DNA of 64,000 nucleotides from Closterium sp. Naga37s-1 (Eukaryota > Streptophyta > Zygnematophyceae > Desmidiales > Closteriaceae): contig CANJKZ010000530.1 of NCBI GenBank assembly GCA_947471745.1, positions 224,501 through 288,500 on the forward strand, written 5' to 3'. The notes under the pieces are model-generated. The model did no database searches and was not told where the DNA came from. It saw nothing but the letters and a program-made list of their open reading frames with translations. Below are positions 22,319-34,169 of the stretch, piece by piece; position 1 is the first letter of the stretch, and each line of letters begins with the position of its first letter. The translations under genes were made by a program, and so were the position numbers.

Positions 22319-22329
22319 GTACACGATGA
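20446..22329 (+). pseudogene. Copia Gly/Ala linker and start of reverse transcriptase
   Basis: 20500-21270 encodes a long low-complexity linker of GGA, GAE and GAG repeats between integrase and RT. 21660-21999 carries the conserved LVAELLDFAATCRLDYA stretch, also present in the copia at 47460. RT starts at 22021 (AEMASWKSTVTYV, KARYVSRGFSRQQG) and is cut off at LDFSTAFL by the truncation. Confidence 0.85.
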
Positions 22330-22877
22330 CGCACTTATCTAAAAGCGGGCGGAAGGCTTCGTTCATGGTCATTTGAAAGGTTGCAGGGGCGTTGGTCAGT
22401 CCGGGTGTATTCGAAGGATCCGTAGCGTGTTCGGAAAGTTGTTTTCGGGCAGTCGGGTGGGTTGACTCGGATCTGGTGGTAGCCTCCTCGAAGGTCAATT
22501 TTCGAGAAAACCCGAGTTGTGCGCAGTTGGTCGATCAGTTTGTCAGCTCGTGGGATGGGGTAACGGGATTTGATGGTAGCCCTGTTTAGTGCGCGGTAAT
22601 CGATGCACATGCGAAGAACCCCGTCCTTTTTCGGTGTGAACAGTATCGGTGCTGCGAAGGGTGACGAACTCGGGCGAATGAATTCCTTCTCGAGCAGGTA
22701 ATCTAGCTGCTTCCTCAATTCGTTCAGTTTGGGTTGGGTCAGTCGGAACTGTCGCTGTACTGTCGGCTGTGCCCCCGGTTCTAACTCCATCCTGTAGTCG
22801 TGCGGTCGCTGAGGTGGCAGTCCTGTCGGCAGGTCATCCAGGAAAATCCCACTGTACTGCTTCAGTAGTGCTGCCAA
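22319..22877 (-). pseudogene. Gypsy reverse transcriptase N-terminal half
   Basis: Minus-strand RT with [38 protein letters not shown] and [12 protein letters not shown], ending at CVIVY where the copia element was inserted. The insertion cut the Y-x-D-D active-site motif in two. A frameshift occurs near YTRTDQRPC. Confidence 0.9.
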
Positions 22878-22931
22878 GTCATCCGGTACGTCGGCTAGCA
22901 GTTTCTGTAAATCCCCCCCTTTGTCTGCTGC

Positions 22932-23885
22932 CTAAGCTTCCCAAATGTCGACCGCATACACGCCAGCTCCTGCCGCTATGGCGCGTTTCATCGTGATCGC
23001 GTTGACATACACCGACGAAGACTCAGGCGAGCCCCAGCGAGGTAAGGCAATGTTGTTACTGTTCACTCGCATGGTGCAATCACCCATCGTCCAGCCGATT
23101 CGCGGATTGTGTTGTCGCAGCCAGTCACGGCCGAGTAAAATGTCGGTTCCGTCAGGGTTTGTCGCGAGCATTTCCTGGCTAAACGTGAAGCTACCCCCGC
23201 ATCGAATCCGAACCCGGTCTACGCGTTCCCGTATCGCCCGTGGCGTGCCGTCAACTAGTTTTGCGTTGATCTCAGGTAAACATCTGTCCAGTGGTAGTCT
23301 CAGTTTTCGTGCCATGGCGGTGTTGATCAGGCTGTGGCTGGCTCCCCCATCTACGAATATTTTAACTAAGTCTGTCCCAATTTTCCCGCTAAGCAGTATG
23401 GGGCTGTCTGCCGTAGTCACCTCCTTATTCGGCAGGGTGTGGTCGATTGCGTGAACCGGCATAATCACTCGGTGAGGGTCGGTTATGTCGGGCGAGCGGC
23501 GTGACCTGTCAGTAGAGGGCCCGTCTGCTACTGACTCCCAACGTTTCCCTGTTGCTTGGTCTGTTTTTGCTACTCAGCTTCCCCCTTTCCCTTAGCGCTT
23601 TTTTAGCATTCGCTCTTGCGGTGTCTCGGTTGATTGCACGTGGAGTAGCGCCCTTTGAACGGTGCGGCAGCGGCATTCGCGGCGACGGCACGTATCGTGG
23701 CCCCCTCGTTCGTCCCACGAGATCGATGTCCCCAGTTGTTGTTGCTTCCGTAGGACCCCGGCCTCGGTCGGCGAAAGAAGTCGAGCTTCTCCGCCATGGC
23801 GAGAATTTCCTGGAAGTTGGTGATTCCGCGTAGCTGAATTTCTTGGGCGATATTATGCTTCAGGCCGCCGATGTAGCGGTCGATG
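22932..23885 (-). pseudogene. Gypsy gag C-terminus (zinc knuckle) and retropepsin
   Basis: The upstream part (23885-23603) encodes the end of gag: IAQEIQLRGITNFQEIL and a CCHC-like knuckle in STCNQPRHRKSEC. The protease frame (23468-22932) carries IFVDGGASHSLI, a D-G-G variant of the usual D-(S/T)-G, and ILLGRDWL. Capsid residues between this block and 24944 were lost at the copia insertion. Confidence 0.85.
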
Positions 23886-24943
23886 TGTCTAAATACTGAA
23901 CGAGAATGAATTCATTGAGCAAAAAGGTGGTACAAGTACTAATCCTGATTGGGTTGTACCCCTTATGGGATATATTCACCAAGGCACTACAGCCTACACA
24001 ATATAAGCAGTATGACATTTTGACACATCCCCATAGGCAAAATGGGGGAGAACAAGTGGCCACAATACCAGTCAAGAAAACAAAAGCAAGTTCAAGGTGG
24101 ATCACGAAGTCACCGCACATTCCGAGCACAAGCAAATGGCCACAAGGCCAGGTCACATGCAGAGTTATATAAAGGAGAACAAACAGTACAGTGGTCATAC
24201 CCTAGCAAGTGTAAGCATGCAGGTTTATATATAGATCACAGTACAAGCAAAGTCACGTAGTGAGCAAGTGAGGCAAAGTAGGCACAAGGCCTAAAAGAGT
24301 ACAAAAACGCTGATGATGAGCAAGCTGAAGTGCCTTGGTGAATATATCAGCAGTGTTGGCCCGAGTGGCCACGTAAGCAAGACGAAGCTGACCACGCTGC
24401 TGCAACTCTCGAGCAAGGAAGTAACGCAGAGCGATGTGCATTGTTCTGTGCTCCAGTCTGTGCTCCTGACACAAGGCAATCATGGCCTTGTTGTCTACGT
24501 ACAGCACTGGAGAAGAACGAGGCCGCTCTCCCAAGTCGGTCTGCAGGTAGGTGAGCCAGCGTAACTCTTGTGCAGCCATGGCCCCTGCGTAGATCTCAGC
24601 CTCACAACTGGAACTGAGAACAGAAGATGAGCAGGTAGACCACCAAGAAACAGAGCCGGAGCCAACGCTGAAAGTGTAACCCCGTGACGACCGCTGTGTA
24701 GCCAAGTCGTCAACCCAAGAAGCGTCTGCGTGTCCAGTGAGGACAACTAGACCCCGTCCTCCAAGCACGAGCCCCATGCCCGATGTACTGCACAAGTAGC
24801 GCAACACCCTCTTAGCGGCCTCCCAGTGCTCTGTTCGGTGTCTCCCGGGCGCAACGTAGCGTGCCAGGATGCTAAGAGGGTAGGCACGGTCAGGTCGATT
24901 GCATGTCATGAGGTACATGAGGCAGCCCACAAGCTCTGACGCG
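23886..24943 (-). mobile_element. Truncated Ty1/copia element, RT end, RNase H and LTR
   Basis: On the minus strand it begins mid-RT (ELVGCLMYLMTCNRPD) and reads RNase H to a stop at 24253 (TGHADASWVDDLAT, SSCEAEIYAGAMAAQELRWLTYL, VDNKAMIALCQEHRLEHRT, ANTADIFTKALQ). A noncoding tail and an LTR whose end reads TGTCTAAATACTG on the plus strand at 23886 follow. Everything 5' of the RT end is missing. It lies in the opposite orientation to the copia piece at 18652 and interrupts gypsy gag. Confidence 0.88.
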
Positions 24944-25634
24944 CCGCGATCGAAGCCGCAAGTGGCTCAAATCGAGCATGCAGACCCGCGCACCACGCGT
25001 CCCACGTGCGATATTGGGGCACCTCTACGAAATACGACGGCTCCCAGGGTCCGGTTTGTCCTTCCTGTGTCGGTAGAGTCGCGACGATAACGCGCCACCA
25101 GTCCATGGCAGGTCATCGCAGCAGCGACACGGCGTAGCGAATCTTCGCCGTATCTTGCGAGACGTAGTTGGCGTCAAAAAATACGTTCAACGTGAACAAC
25201 CACGCCTGAACGGTAGGACCACCCCGTTGACTCGGGTCAAAGCATGGCGGAGGCTGCGGCTTCAGCGGCATCGGTGACGGCAGAGCCGAATCATTGGTCG
25301 GTGCCGAAATCGTGACGCAAGGCTGGCTCCTGGCCGCATTCGTCGCTTCGGGGTGTGTCGTGCAGTGGTCGCCGTCTCTGTCGTGGCGGACGATGCCATC
25401 ACTGGTCGCGCTCGCGGGTTGCTCCACACTTACGTGCTGCGATGCCTGTGGTGCAGGTTGTCCCGGAGTGCCAGGTGCTTGTGATTGTGCTTGCTGTGCT
25501 CGTGCGACGTCATTTTGCAGGGACGTGCGTTCGGCCGTCAGTGCCGCGATTTCTTCAGAGCTTTTGTGGAGTTGTCGCAACAGCTCGTTCAAACGATCTT
25601 GCGTGAGCGTCGTGACGTCGATATGTTCAGCCAT
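24944..25634 (-). pseudogene. Gypsy gag N-terminal part
   Basis: Starts at an ATG at 25634 (MAEHIDVTTLTQDRLNELL), followed by a coiled-coil-like and Gln/Ala-rich stretch, then FDPSQRGGPTVQAWLFTLNVFF. A stop near 25113 is followed by a continuing capsid-like frame (WEPSYFVEVPQYRTWDAWC) that ends at the copia insertion. Confidence 0.8.
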
Positions 25635-25809
25635 AACGAAGGGCGTCGGCTCAGCTTAGTATAGGCGCAGTCGTGGCTGCACGCGTTTACGAGATAACGC
25701 AAGCTTCTAGGTGCTAAGGGGCGTGAGTCTCTTCGACTGAAAAAACAAAAGTTGATTTCCTGGGGTGCGGAGAGGTGCGGTCCGAGAGAAAGTGGCTCTG
25801 ATAACCAAG

Positions 25810-26124
25810 TGTTACGGGTGCAATGAATCGAGGTAGCGAGGATTGCACTAGAGTGTTCAATGGGTACAAAGTATGAGCGAATACTTATACGCAAAAATGT
25901 GCAAACGGTAACGCGATGCGTGCGAGCTAGCTAGTGCCACGCTGGCGCGAGGTTCGGGCTAGTCCTGAAGCGTAGGCTGACTCGGCTGCTCCAGCAGTAC
26001 GAGGTTTGGCGAAATAGTGCGCGCGAAGTTGACGGAGCCCCGTTAGTAGTAACGGGCGAACAACGGCTGCTGCTGTACGCGATGTGGACGGCCGTGGTAA
26101 GGAATAGCGAGAAAATTCCTTACA
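25810..26124 (-). repeat. Gypsy LTR (5' LTR in element orientation)
   Basis: A 315-bp partner of the repeat at 16189, ending CCTTACA and followed by the target duplication GTTAA. The two LTRs differ by one indel and scattered substitutions, so the insertion is not very recent. Confidence 0.95.
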
Positions 26125-29100
26125 GTTAATAAGAAGTTTATGTTATTATAGAGTTGTCAAGATAGTGGCACAAGTGGTAGTTAGGTTTAAGTGAGGGCCT
26201 AGGCTTAGTAGCCTAGGCCAAGGGAGTCGAGGTAGTTTGTGCCAAGGAGGGAGAGTCGAGAATGAGAAAAGGATGATGTTCACTATAGCACTGGGGTACA
26301 TATAGCAGACAAAGAATGCAAAGAAGGTGCACCACCAACAAGTTTATAATAACTACACTAACCACAGCTACAGGAAGTTACAGATATATTCTAACAAAAG
26401 TATGATTTAATCATAAATAGTCTTGAGCTTATAATGCAGTCATATGATTGTCGCATACGCTCAAGCGCTGAGGAGGGCATGCATGGTCAGAAATTTGTTT
26501 TTTCCTGAATTCTCACCTGGAAATTAGTTGCAACTCATGGGGAGCTCGTAGTATAACCAGAGTTTCGTTTATCGGAGCAGATAACTCTATCCACAAACAC
26601 CAGGCTGGTCGGCCAAACAATGGGTGAGATGACCCGTACCACAGGTTCGGAGACAGATTTGAGAGTGTTCAGGCTCGGAAATTAGTCCTGGAGAAATTCA
26701 GCTCCACCCACTCGAGGCACGAGTGAAGCAGCCATTTGCAGCACCTCTCTCAGAGGAGAATCACAAGAGTTCCACCTTGGGGCGAGGTACGATGTTGTGC
26801 ACTCTTGGGGTTTTGTTTCGCCCCACCTCTCCGCGGCTCACCAGCTTGAATACTCGCATACGAATTGCCACCAAACTCTCCTGAACGCGGCCTCACGATT
26901 CACAGTTGTCCGGCTGATCGATTTTGTGGTTGAGAAACCCTGACTTTCGGGTGCAGCAGAGGTGCATTGGGAAAATATGTCACAAGTAACCAAAATGGGA
27001 CTAGTTAACGTGAATGATAAAAATGTAATGCGTACTGTCACTGTATCGGGTTTGCTGATGGGTTTGGTAAGTGGGGTCACGGATTCAGTCACTAACAACA
27101 GGTGAAAAATCACGCGAATGGTCACACATGTAACTCCAGCCAAAATTTCTTGAAACTCTACAAAATTCCCGCTCGCGCTCAACTAATCAGCTAATTTCTA
27201 AGAATACTAAAACCCCATCGGAATCGGATTCGGTTTGGGAACGGATCAACCCTAAACACCTGGCGAGTTGTGTTTAGGGTTGTTTCATCCGAAAATGCAT
27301 CCAGGTTCGTTTAGGGTTATTTTTCGCGAAAAAAACGTTTCATCTGTGACCATTCGCGTTATTTTTCCAATTGATTGTGACTGATTCTGTAGAACGTTTT
27401 TTCAAACACGTAAAACACCCTTTGCAGTGACCGTACCCGTGTTTTTACCAAACATATTATCGAGACCCTTGTTGATTACGAGTGGCATATTTTCCCAAGG
27501 TGCATTCCAGGGTTTGGCTTGATTTGGATGGCAAATGTTTATGTGCCTAAAAATCCCTGTCATCATTGTACAATCCCCAGTTCGCGATGTCGTGCTCTTT
27601 TTCGTACAGTATGTCACTTCACATGGTGCATGTCTACACTGCAAGTTTACGCGGGCCGATGTCAGGTGTCGCGGGCACTTGGTACACTACTCCCTGATGT
27701 CAGGAGTCAAGTCCCCCAAATCTTCTTGAACCAGCCAACCATGTTCCACAACAATCAAAAGGCGGCCAGGAATCAGGGCTCGAACGAACCGCGCCTTATT
27801 CGAGCCACCCATCGGGCTTCCCGCAAATTACCGAGCATCGAGTCCAGGTTCGTGGGGTACCTCCCTACCAAGCCGGAACGAGTCGGCTCGTGGTACTTCC
27901 AACCAATAAGACAGTTTCAAGGGATTTCCAAGCCATCAACGGCGGAATCTAACCCTCAACGGCTCCTTTTGGGGTCCCCAACACCGTCGAACCTGACCAA
28001 AACCTCTTGCACTGCAACAGGTTGCTCCCCCTTGCCTGATGCCAGTCTTACCTTCCACATGCCTCCTTGCCTAATCCACCTATCATTCCCCTCCAGCTGC
28101 TCTGGCTTTCAGTCCCCAAAAGCTCCTAGACATTTGTGACAGACCATGGCTGGCTAACATTAGACTCATCTGCCTCTCAGTTCCCTAAGCAACGGTTTCG
28201 GAGCTCTTATCAGACCCAAGCGGCACTCCGAAAAGTTAGCTACCTAATCAGCACGTAGAGATACGAACCTTAGTTTTTCCTAGAGCGTGGAGCTTTTCTG
28301 CATTAGTCGCCACGCGGGTGGTTTAGCGAAACCGTAATTATAGGGCGTCTAAGTGCTGGTTCAGGGCCATCACCAGGGATGGCCCTGGATTGGCTCAAGA
28401 CTTCTCTTCCTTGGGTAGATAAAAACGATTCTGACGATCACAAATTTGTAAGTGCATACTTCAATCAATAAGTTGGTCTACCCTACTGTGTTGTTGGCAT
28501 ACGCTAGTTGGTTATGGGTTGTGGCAGTGAGGAGTTGCCCTTGTTACCGTTGAAGCCAGTGATGACATAATTACTAGAATTCCGTCTGTCGTGCTGTTCT
28601 GCATGCGCCATCCCTTCCATCCGTCCACCTACTGTTGTCGTTCTCCTGTGGCTCATTGTAGTATAGTTCAGACGAAAGCCTTAAGTCTTCGTTGATGAAT
28701 TCTTGCGTCAATTCTTAACTGCCAATATCTGAATTGTATTTATCACTGGTAGCCGCATCCTGTCCCGCATGCGATGCTGCGCCTGATGACGCCTCGTTGA
28801 GCTGTCGAACTCAACTTGTCCCGTTCCCAGTTTCCCCTTTCTGGGCGTCTAAGCCCCTTGAACTGATTTTGTTCATTAACTACTCACCATGCGTGCATGA
28901 TCGCAGGCTGGGCAGGCGATCCGATCTCCAGGTTCTGCCTCGCGAGAAACGGGGTTTACGAACCAGCCCTTTTCAACGATTTTGACACAAGGAGGAGACG
29001 GTTTTGACCTAACCCTCCCTGTCGCGCGGTTGACGGGGAGGCTCGGTCCCCCTTCTCCACGGCCCGCTTCACCCCCGATAGTGCCACGCTCGTTATCATC

Positions 29101-29278
29101 TCCCTCGCTATTAGCCTCGAGCAGTCCATTGAAGGTTTCGCCGTCTTCCGCTACCAGTGAGTCGGCGTTAAATCCCACTGGAGTAGCGAACGTCACCCCA
29201 GCAGTTCAACAAGCAGCAGCAGGCTCGGCAACAGGCTCGGCAGCTGCGAGGCCGAAAACGGCTGGTTCGGGAAGAGCG
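26125..29278. other. Intergenic region between the gypsy element and the LysM gene
   Basis: About 3.1 kb without a recognised gene. Noted in passing are isolated TTTAGGG motifs at 27240-27325 (not a tandem array) and a 10-bp inverted repeat at 28364-28389 (CAGGGCCATC arm). A 206-codon open frame at 27519-28139 has no recognisable domain. The LysM-gene frame stays open from 28982 to the ATG at 29279, so an upstream exon or longer N-terminus is possible. Confidence 0.5.
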
Positions 29279-32200
29279 ATGGCGTCGCCGCCAGGGACAC
29301 CCCCGAGCACGTGGAGGGTTCGATCGCGTGAACGAATGGCGGTTAGAAAAGCTAAAGGGCTGATCGGAGCCGCTCATGAGAGCCCCGAGTGGCTGATGGA
29401 TCTGGGCCGTCGGATGAACATCCCATTCGAGTAAGCGGGGTTAGCTAGACGTGCATTGGTTTGGGTATTGCACGTCGGCACCGCAGTGTTTGGGTTTAGA
29501 ACGCCCATGATGACAATCGTTTTCAGAGCGGTAAGTCTGGTAACGGCTGGTGGGTTATTATCAATGAAGGCTGCCTTTCCTTCCTCGCGTGTGGTCCCAC
29601 ATAACACCCTCCCCTCCCTCCCTGATCTTAAACTACCCTCCGTCCTCGTGCCCCGACCTCCATACCCAACCCGCACCCCCCCTTCCCCCCCCCCCCTCGT
29701 CGGATCCCGCCTCTCCTCCCTCTCCCCTCCCCGTTTCTCGTCCTCACTTAACACTTGTTATTCCCTCATCTGCCTTTCTTCTCTCGTTGCAGTCTACTGG
29801 CAGTATTTTCGGACAAGTGTCAGCTACCCACTCCCCGGCACCCCTCCGCGTCTTCCACGGACCCTCGCTCCGCGCCGACGCCCGAGTGCGTGCAAGCGGC
29901 GCACCTAATCAACCACACCGTGGAGACCCGCCTCTCGTCCTCCTCCTCGACTGCAGCGGCGGAAGTGGCGGCAATGGCGGAGCGTGGCGCCTCTGCAGCC
30001 GCGGCTGCATCCGGTGGCACGAGCGCTCCTGCTCCTGCTGCTTTTGCCGGTGCTGATCCTCCAGTTGCGGCGTCAAGAGGCGTAGGTGTGACTGTGCTAG
30101 GAAGTGCTACAACAGGGGCCGCCGCAGGAGGAGGAGGAGCTAACGGGGGAGGAGTCGTGGCTTTATCTAGCTCTACGAAGGAACAGCAGCCCGTTGCTGC
30201 CACTGCGGCCAGGACCTATAACCCCGATAGTCGCTCTCCCGCTATTAGAGCAGCCCCGGTCCCAAGGCCCGCGGCTAGGGCACCAGCGCCAGCGCCAGCA
30301 CCCGCTGCGACTGAGAGATGGGGATGGGGAAAGAGCAGCAGCAGTAGCAGCAGGGGGTTGTGGGGCAGGATAAATAAGGGAGCGGGCAAGAAAGACGCGA
30401 AGAAGAAGGTGCAGAAACTGCCAGAGGCAAGCAGGGCGGAGCGAAACTCGATCATGGACGGAACCCTAGTCCCGGCCAGTCGCGCGGTCAACCCGCCCAT
30501 GTCCCGCAATCCCATGTTCGAGCCCGTAGGCGCGTCTAAGAGGCGCGCGGCGAGGCAGCCGGGGCTGCGCGTGCCGATGTGCATCAAGACGGTGAAGGTG
30601 CAGATCGGGGATACGCTGGCGGAGATTGCCCAGAACCACCGCACGTCGATTCGGGACCTGCAGAGGTTGAACAATCTTCGGTCGGATTTTATTGTTGAGG
30701 GCGACACGCTCATCGTCTCGTGCTGTGAGTGTTGCATTGGGAGGGGAAACGGGGGGAGGGAGGAGGTTGAGCTGCGCGGGGGAAGACGAGGGAAGGGAGG
30801 AGCGAGGGGGGTCTACGGTGACAGGCATGTAAACTACAGTGTTGGGCAGGACAATCCCGTTACAGGGCAAGTATCATTTTGATAGCAGATCCCATCACCA
30901 TATACCCAGTCCATGTTTCCCTACTGTGTTTATTCCACCCTCAAACAACGCGTTCCTTCATTTTCCCCCTCGCGCCCCCAATTTATGCTCTATTCATCTC
31001 AGCCAACCAGCGTCGTTACGTACCAGAGCTCAGGCCTGGCATTCGCCGGACCTGTCGCCCCCTCTTTTCCCCGCTCTCTCCATCATCGACTTTGCCAAAG
31101 CTGCCCGCAAGGCTTGGCGTGGGAGGTCCGGCAGCAGGCACCATTGTGAAAGCGGGCTCAGCAGCAGGGGGACGAGTTTCTCTGCTAGAAGGTGTGCCTC
31201 GTTAACCACAAGTTGGTGATTATATCATGTAATCTCTTAGCCATGCCTGTCTTACGAGCAGCTTGTCGATCTGCATTGACTGTTTGCTGCCTCACTTGTG
31301 TGAATAATCCATGCCAGCAGTGCGTTTCTGTGTTGCTCCACTTGGTCCACGTTTCCACTTTCACCTGCAGTGACATTTTAGTCGTCTTAACTACTTGCAG
31401 GCATGCCATGCCATCATCGTTCTTCCGTCTGTGTTTCCTTTTCTGTTCTGTGCCGCCTTCCACATCTCCCTTACCACGTCCTCTTCCCCCATATCCTCCG
31501 CCCCATCTCCTCTCCCGCCTCTCCCCACACCCGCAGGGCTGTGGAGGCAGGGCCCCAAGGGCTTCCCCAAGTCGATGGACGGCTGGCGCTGTGCTCTCTC
31601 TCTTCCCCCCTCGCTCCCTCCCTCTCGTCTTAATATGTGTTGTCTCCCCACCGCCCCGCGTCCCCTCTCTCTCACCCGCAGGGCGGTGGAGGCGGGGCCC
31701 CAAGGGCTTCCCCAAGTCGATGGACGGCTGGCTGCGATTCAACTGCCCTGTCGTGGACGGGTGCGTTCTGGGGACGGGAGAGGGGAAAAAGAGTGGGTGT
31801 CGACTGGAGGGAAAGGAGGGGAGGGGGGGGAGAGGGAGGGGAAAGGGGGAGGGGGAAAGAGGAAGGGAGGATTGGGAAGGGGAAGGTGGGAAGGTGACTC
31901 TTGAGTCGACTCAGAACTCACCTAGTGGACGGGTCGTTGCAGGAGAGGGGGGAAGGGTGGGGGTGGGGGGAACGGAGTGGGTCGGGGGAAGGGAGGGAGG
32001 GGAGGGGGGGAAGTGAGGGGGTGGGGGGAACGGAGTGGGTCGGGGGAAGGGAGGGGATGGGGGGAAGTGAGGGGGTGGGGGGAACGGAGTGGGTCGGGAG
32101 AAGGGAGGGGATGGGGGGAAGGGTGGGGATGGGGGGAAGGGAATGGGTGGGGGACAGGAGTGGGTGGGACAGGAGGCAAGGACTGTGGGAATGATTCAAG

Positions 32201-33285
32201 GCGTGGCACTTGGCTGGGCTTTGTCGGTATTGGTATATTTTGTGGGTATGCCGGTGTTTTTTCCAAAATGTTTGTCCTGCTGTTTCACGTGCTGGCTGGC
32301 TTTCCCATTCAACTCTCCCTATCCCACCCACACCCTCCCGTCCCCCTCCTCCTCCCGCCCCCCTCCTCTCCTTTCTCCCGCACCCGGCCCTCTCCCGCGT
32401 CACCTCTTCAACCCCTCCACCAGCTTCGTCAGCAGTCCCTTTGGCTGGCGATGGGGATCCTTCCATGAGGTATGCTCCCCCCCCTCCCCCCCCTCCCTCC
32501 TCTCTCCTTGCAACGCCTTGCATCTTGAGTCGACATCAGTCCCTCACCATCTTGAGTCGACATCAGTCCCTCACCATCTTGAGTCGACATCAGTCCCTCA
32601 CCATCTTGAGTCGACATCAGTCCCTCACCATCTTGAGCCTTTTCCTTGACATGGAAGCCACCTCACCAGCTTCATCAGCAGTCCCCCTACCCCCCCTCTC
32701 TCCATTCCCATTCCCCCCATCCTCATTTCCGTTCCGTTTAATTTACACCTCCTCCATCCGTTCCCGCTTCTCCTCATTCCCTCGCCTCCTGCTCCTCCTA
32801 ATCCTCACGTCTTCCGATGTGATGAAAGAGAAAGCACTCGCTCAACTCGCCCTGCTTTCCTACAACCTCTATCTTTGATCCACGCCATTTTCAACTCCTA
32901 TTCTCAACCCTCACCCTCGTCGCCATCATCCTTAATCCTCTTGCTCGCCGCAGCCCTCATCCTGCTTCGCACTGGCGTTTAATTGTCTTCTTTGTTCACC
33001 CGTTCACTCTCTCCTCCCTTTCTCCCTCCCTCCCTCCCTCCCTCCCTCCCTCCCTCCCTCCCTCCCTCCCTCCCTCCCTCCCTCCCTCCCTCCCTCCCTC
33101 CCTCCCTCCCTCCCTCACTCGCTCCCTCACTCACTCCTTCCTTCTCCCTCTCCATATCTCCCTCCCTCTTTCCCCACAGGGCGTGGATCTAGCAGCGGAG
33201 TTTGGGGCGCCAGTGCTGGCGTCAGACAAGGGCGTCGTGACGTTTGCAGGCTGGAGCGGAGGGTGAGTCCGCGCTTTTGTGTGTC

Positions 33286-33318
<33 letters not shown>

Positions 33319-34131
33319 GCGTGGGTGGGTGTGCGGGGGTGTGTGTGTGTGTGTGGTGGGTGTGTGTGTGTGTGTGTGTGGGTGTGGTTGTGTGTGCGTG
33401 TGTATGTGTGTGTATGGATGTGAGTGGGTGTGAGTGTTGGTGTGGGTGAGTGTGGGTGTGGAATGGGGTGTGGGTGTGTGAGGCATTGCCATCATAACTC
33501 TCCTCCTCACCTCCCCTTCCTTTTGCATGTTCCATCTGCTCCCACTGCTCCAGGTATGGCAAGCTGATGACAATAGCACATGTCAATGGCTTCACTCTAC
33601 CCTCCCTCCCCTCCCCCCCCCCTCCCCTCCCCTCCCCTCCCCTCTCCTCTCCCCCTCCGTGCTGTCTCACCAGGTATGGCAAGCTGGTGACAATAGCACA
33701 TGACAACGGTTTCACAACTCGTTATGGCCACTGCTGCATCATCAATGCACGGGTTGGGCAGGTGCGTGCTGGCTTTAGAGAATGTTTGTGATGCTGTGCA
33801 GAATTGCACAGTGAGGTGATGTGGCATGGCATGCAGCAACGTGTAGTGAGCTGGGGCTGCTGCAAATGGGGCTGCTTCAAGTGGGGTTGCCTCAAGGGGG
33901 GTTTTGAGGTGGCATGTTTGCTATGAAGTTGGCCACTTGACATCTACCCTCTCACCCTTTAGTCTTCCTCCATCTGTGTGCATGTGCACGCATTGTCTAT
34001 GCATGTGTGTGTGTGCATGTGTGTGAATGTTGTGTGACTGTGTGTGTGTGTGTGAATGTGTGTGTGTGTGTCATGTGTGTTTCGTGTGTGTGTGTTGTGT
34101 GTGTGTGTGTCATGTGTGTTTCGTGTGTGTG

Positions 34132-34169
<38 letters not shown>

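Larger units (their letters stand above)
16189..26124 (-). mobile_element. Ty3/gypsy LTR retrotransposon with nested copia insertions
   Basis: Two matching LTRs (16189-16515 and 25810-26124) are flanked by the 5-bp duplication GTTAA. Read on the minus strand, the order is gag, zinc knuckle, protease, reverse transcriptase, RNase H, integrase, which is the gypsy order. The first bases after the 5' LTR (TTGGTTATCAGAGCCA) resemble an initiator-tRNA-Met primer site with one extra base. Two copia fragments (18652-22318 and 23886-24943) interrupt it. Stops and the insertions make it non-autonomous. Confidence 0.93.

Noticed and set aside
27240..27330. Interstitial telomere repeat
   Set aside because: TTTAGGG occurs only as isolated single copies, not as a tandem array.
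27519..28139. 206-codon plus-strand open frame as a gene
   Set aside because: No recognisable domain, unconvincing composition and no supporting splice or promoter context.
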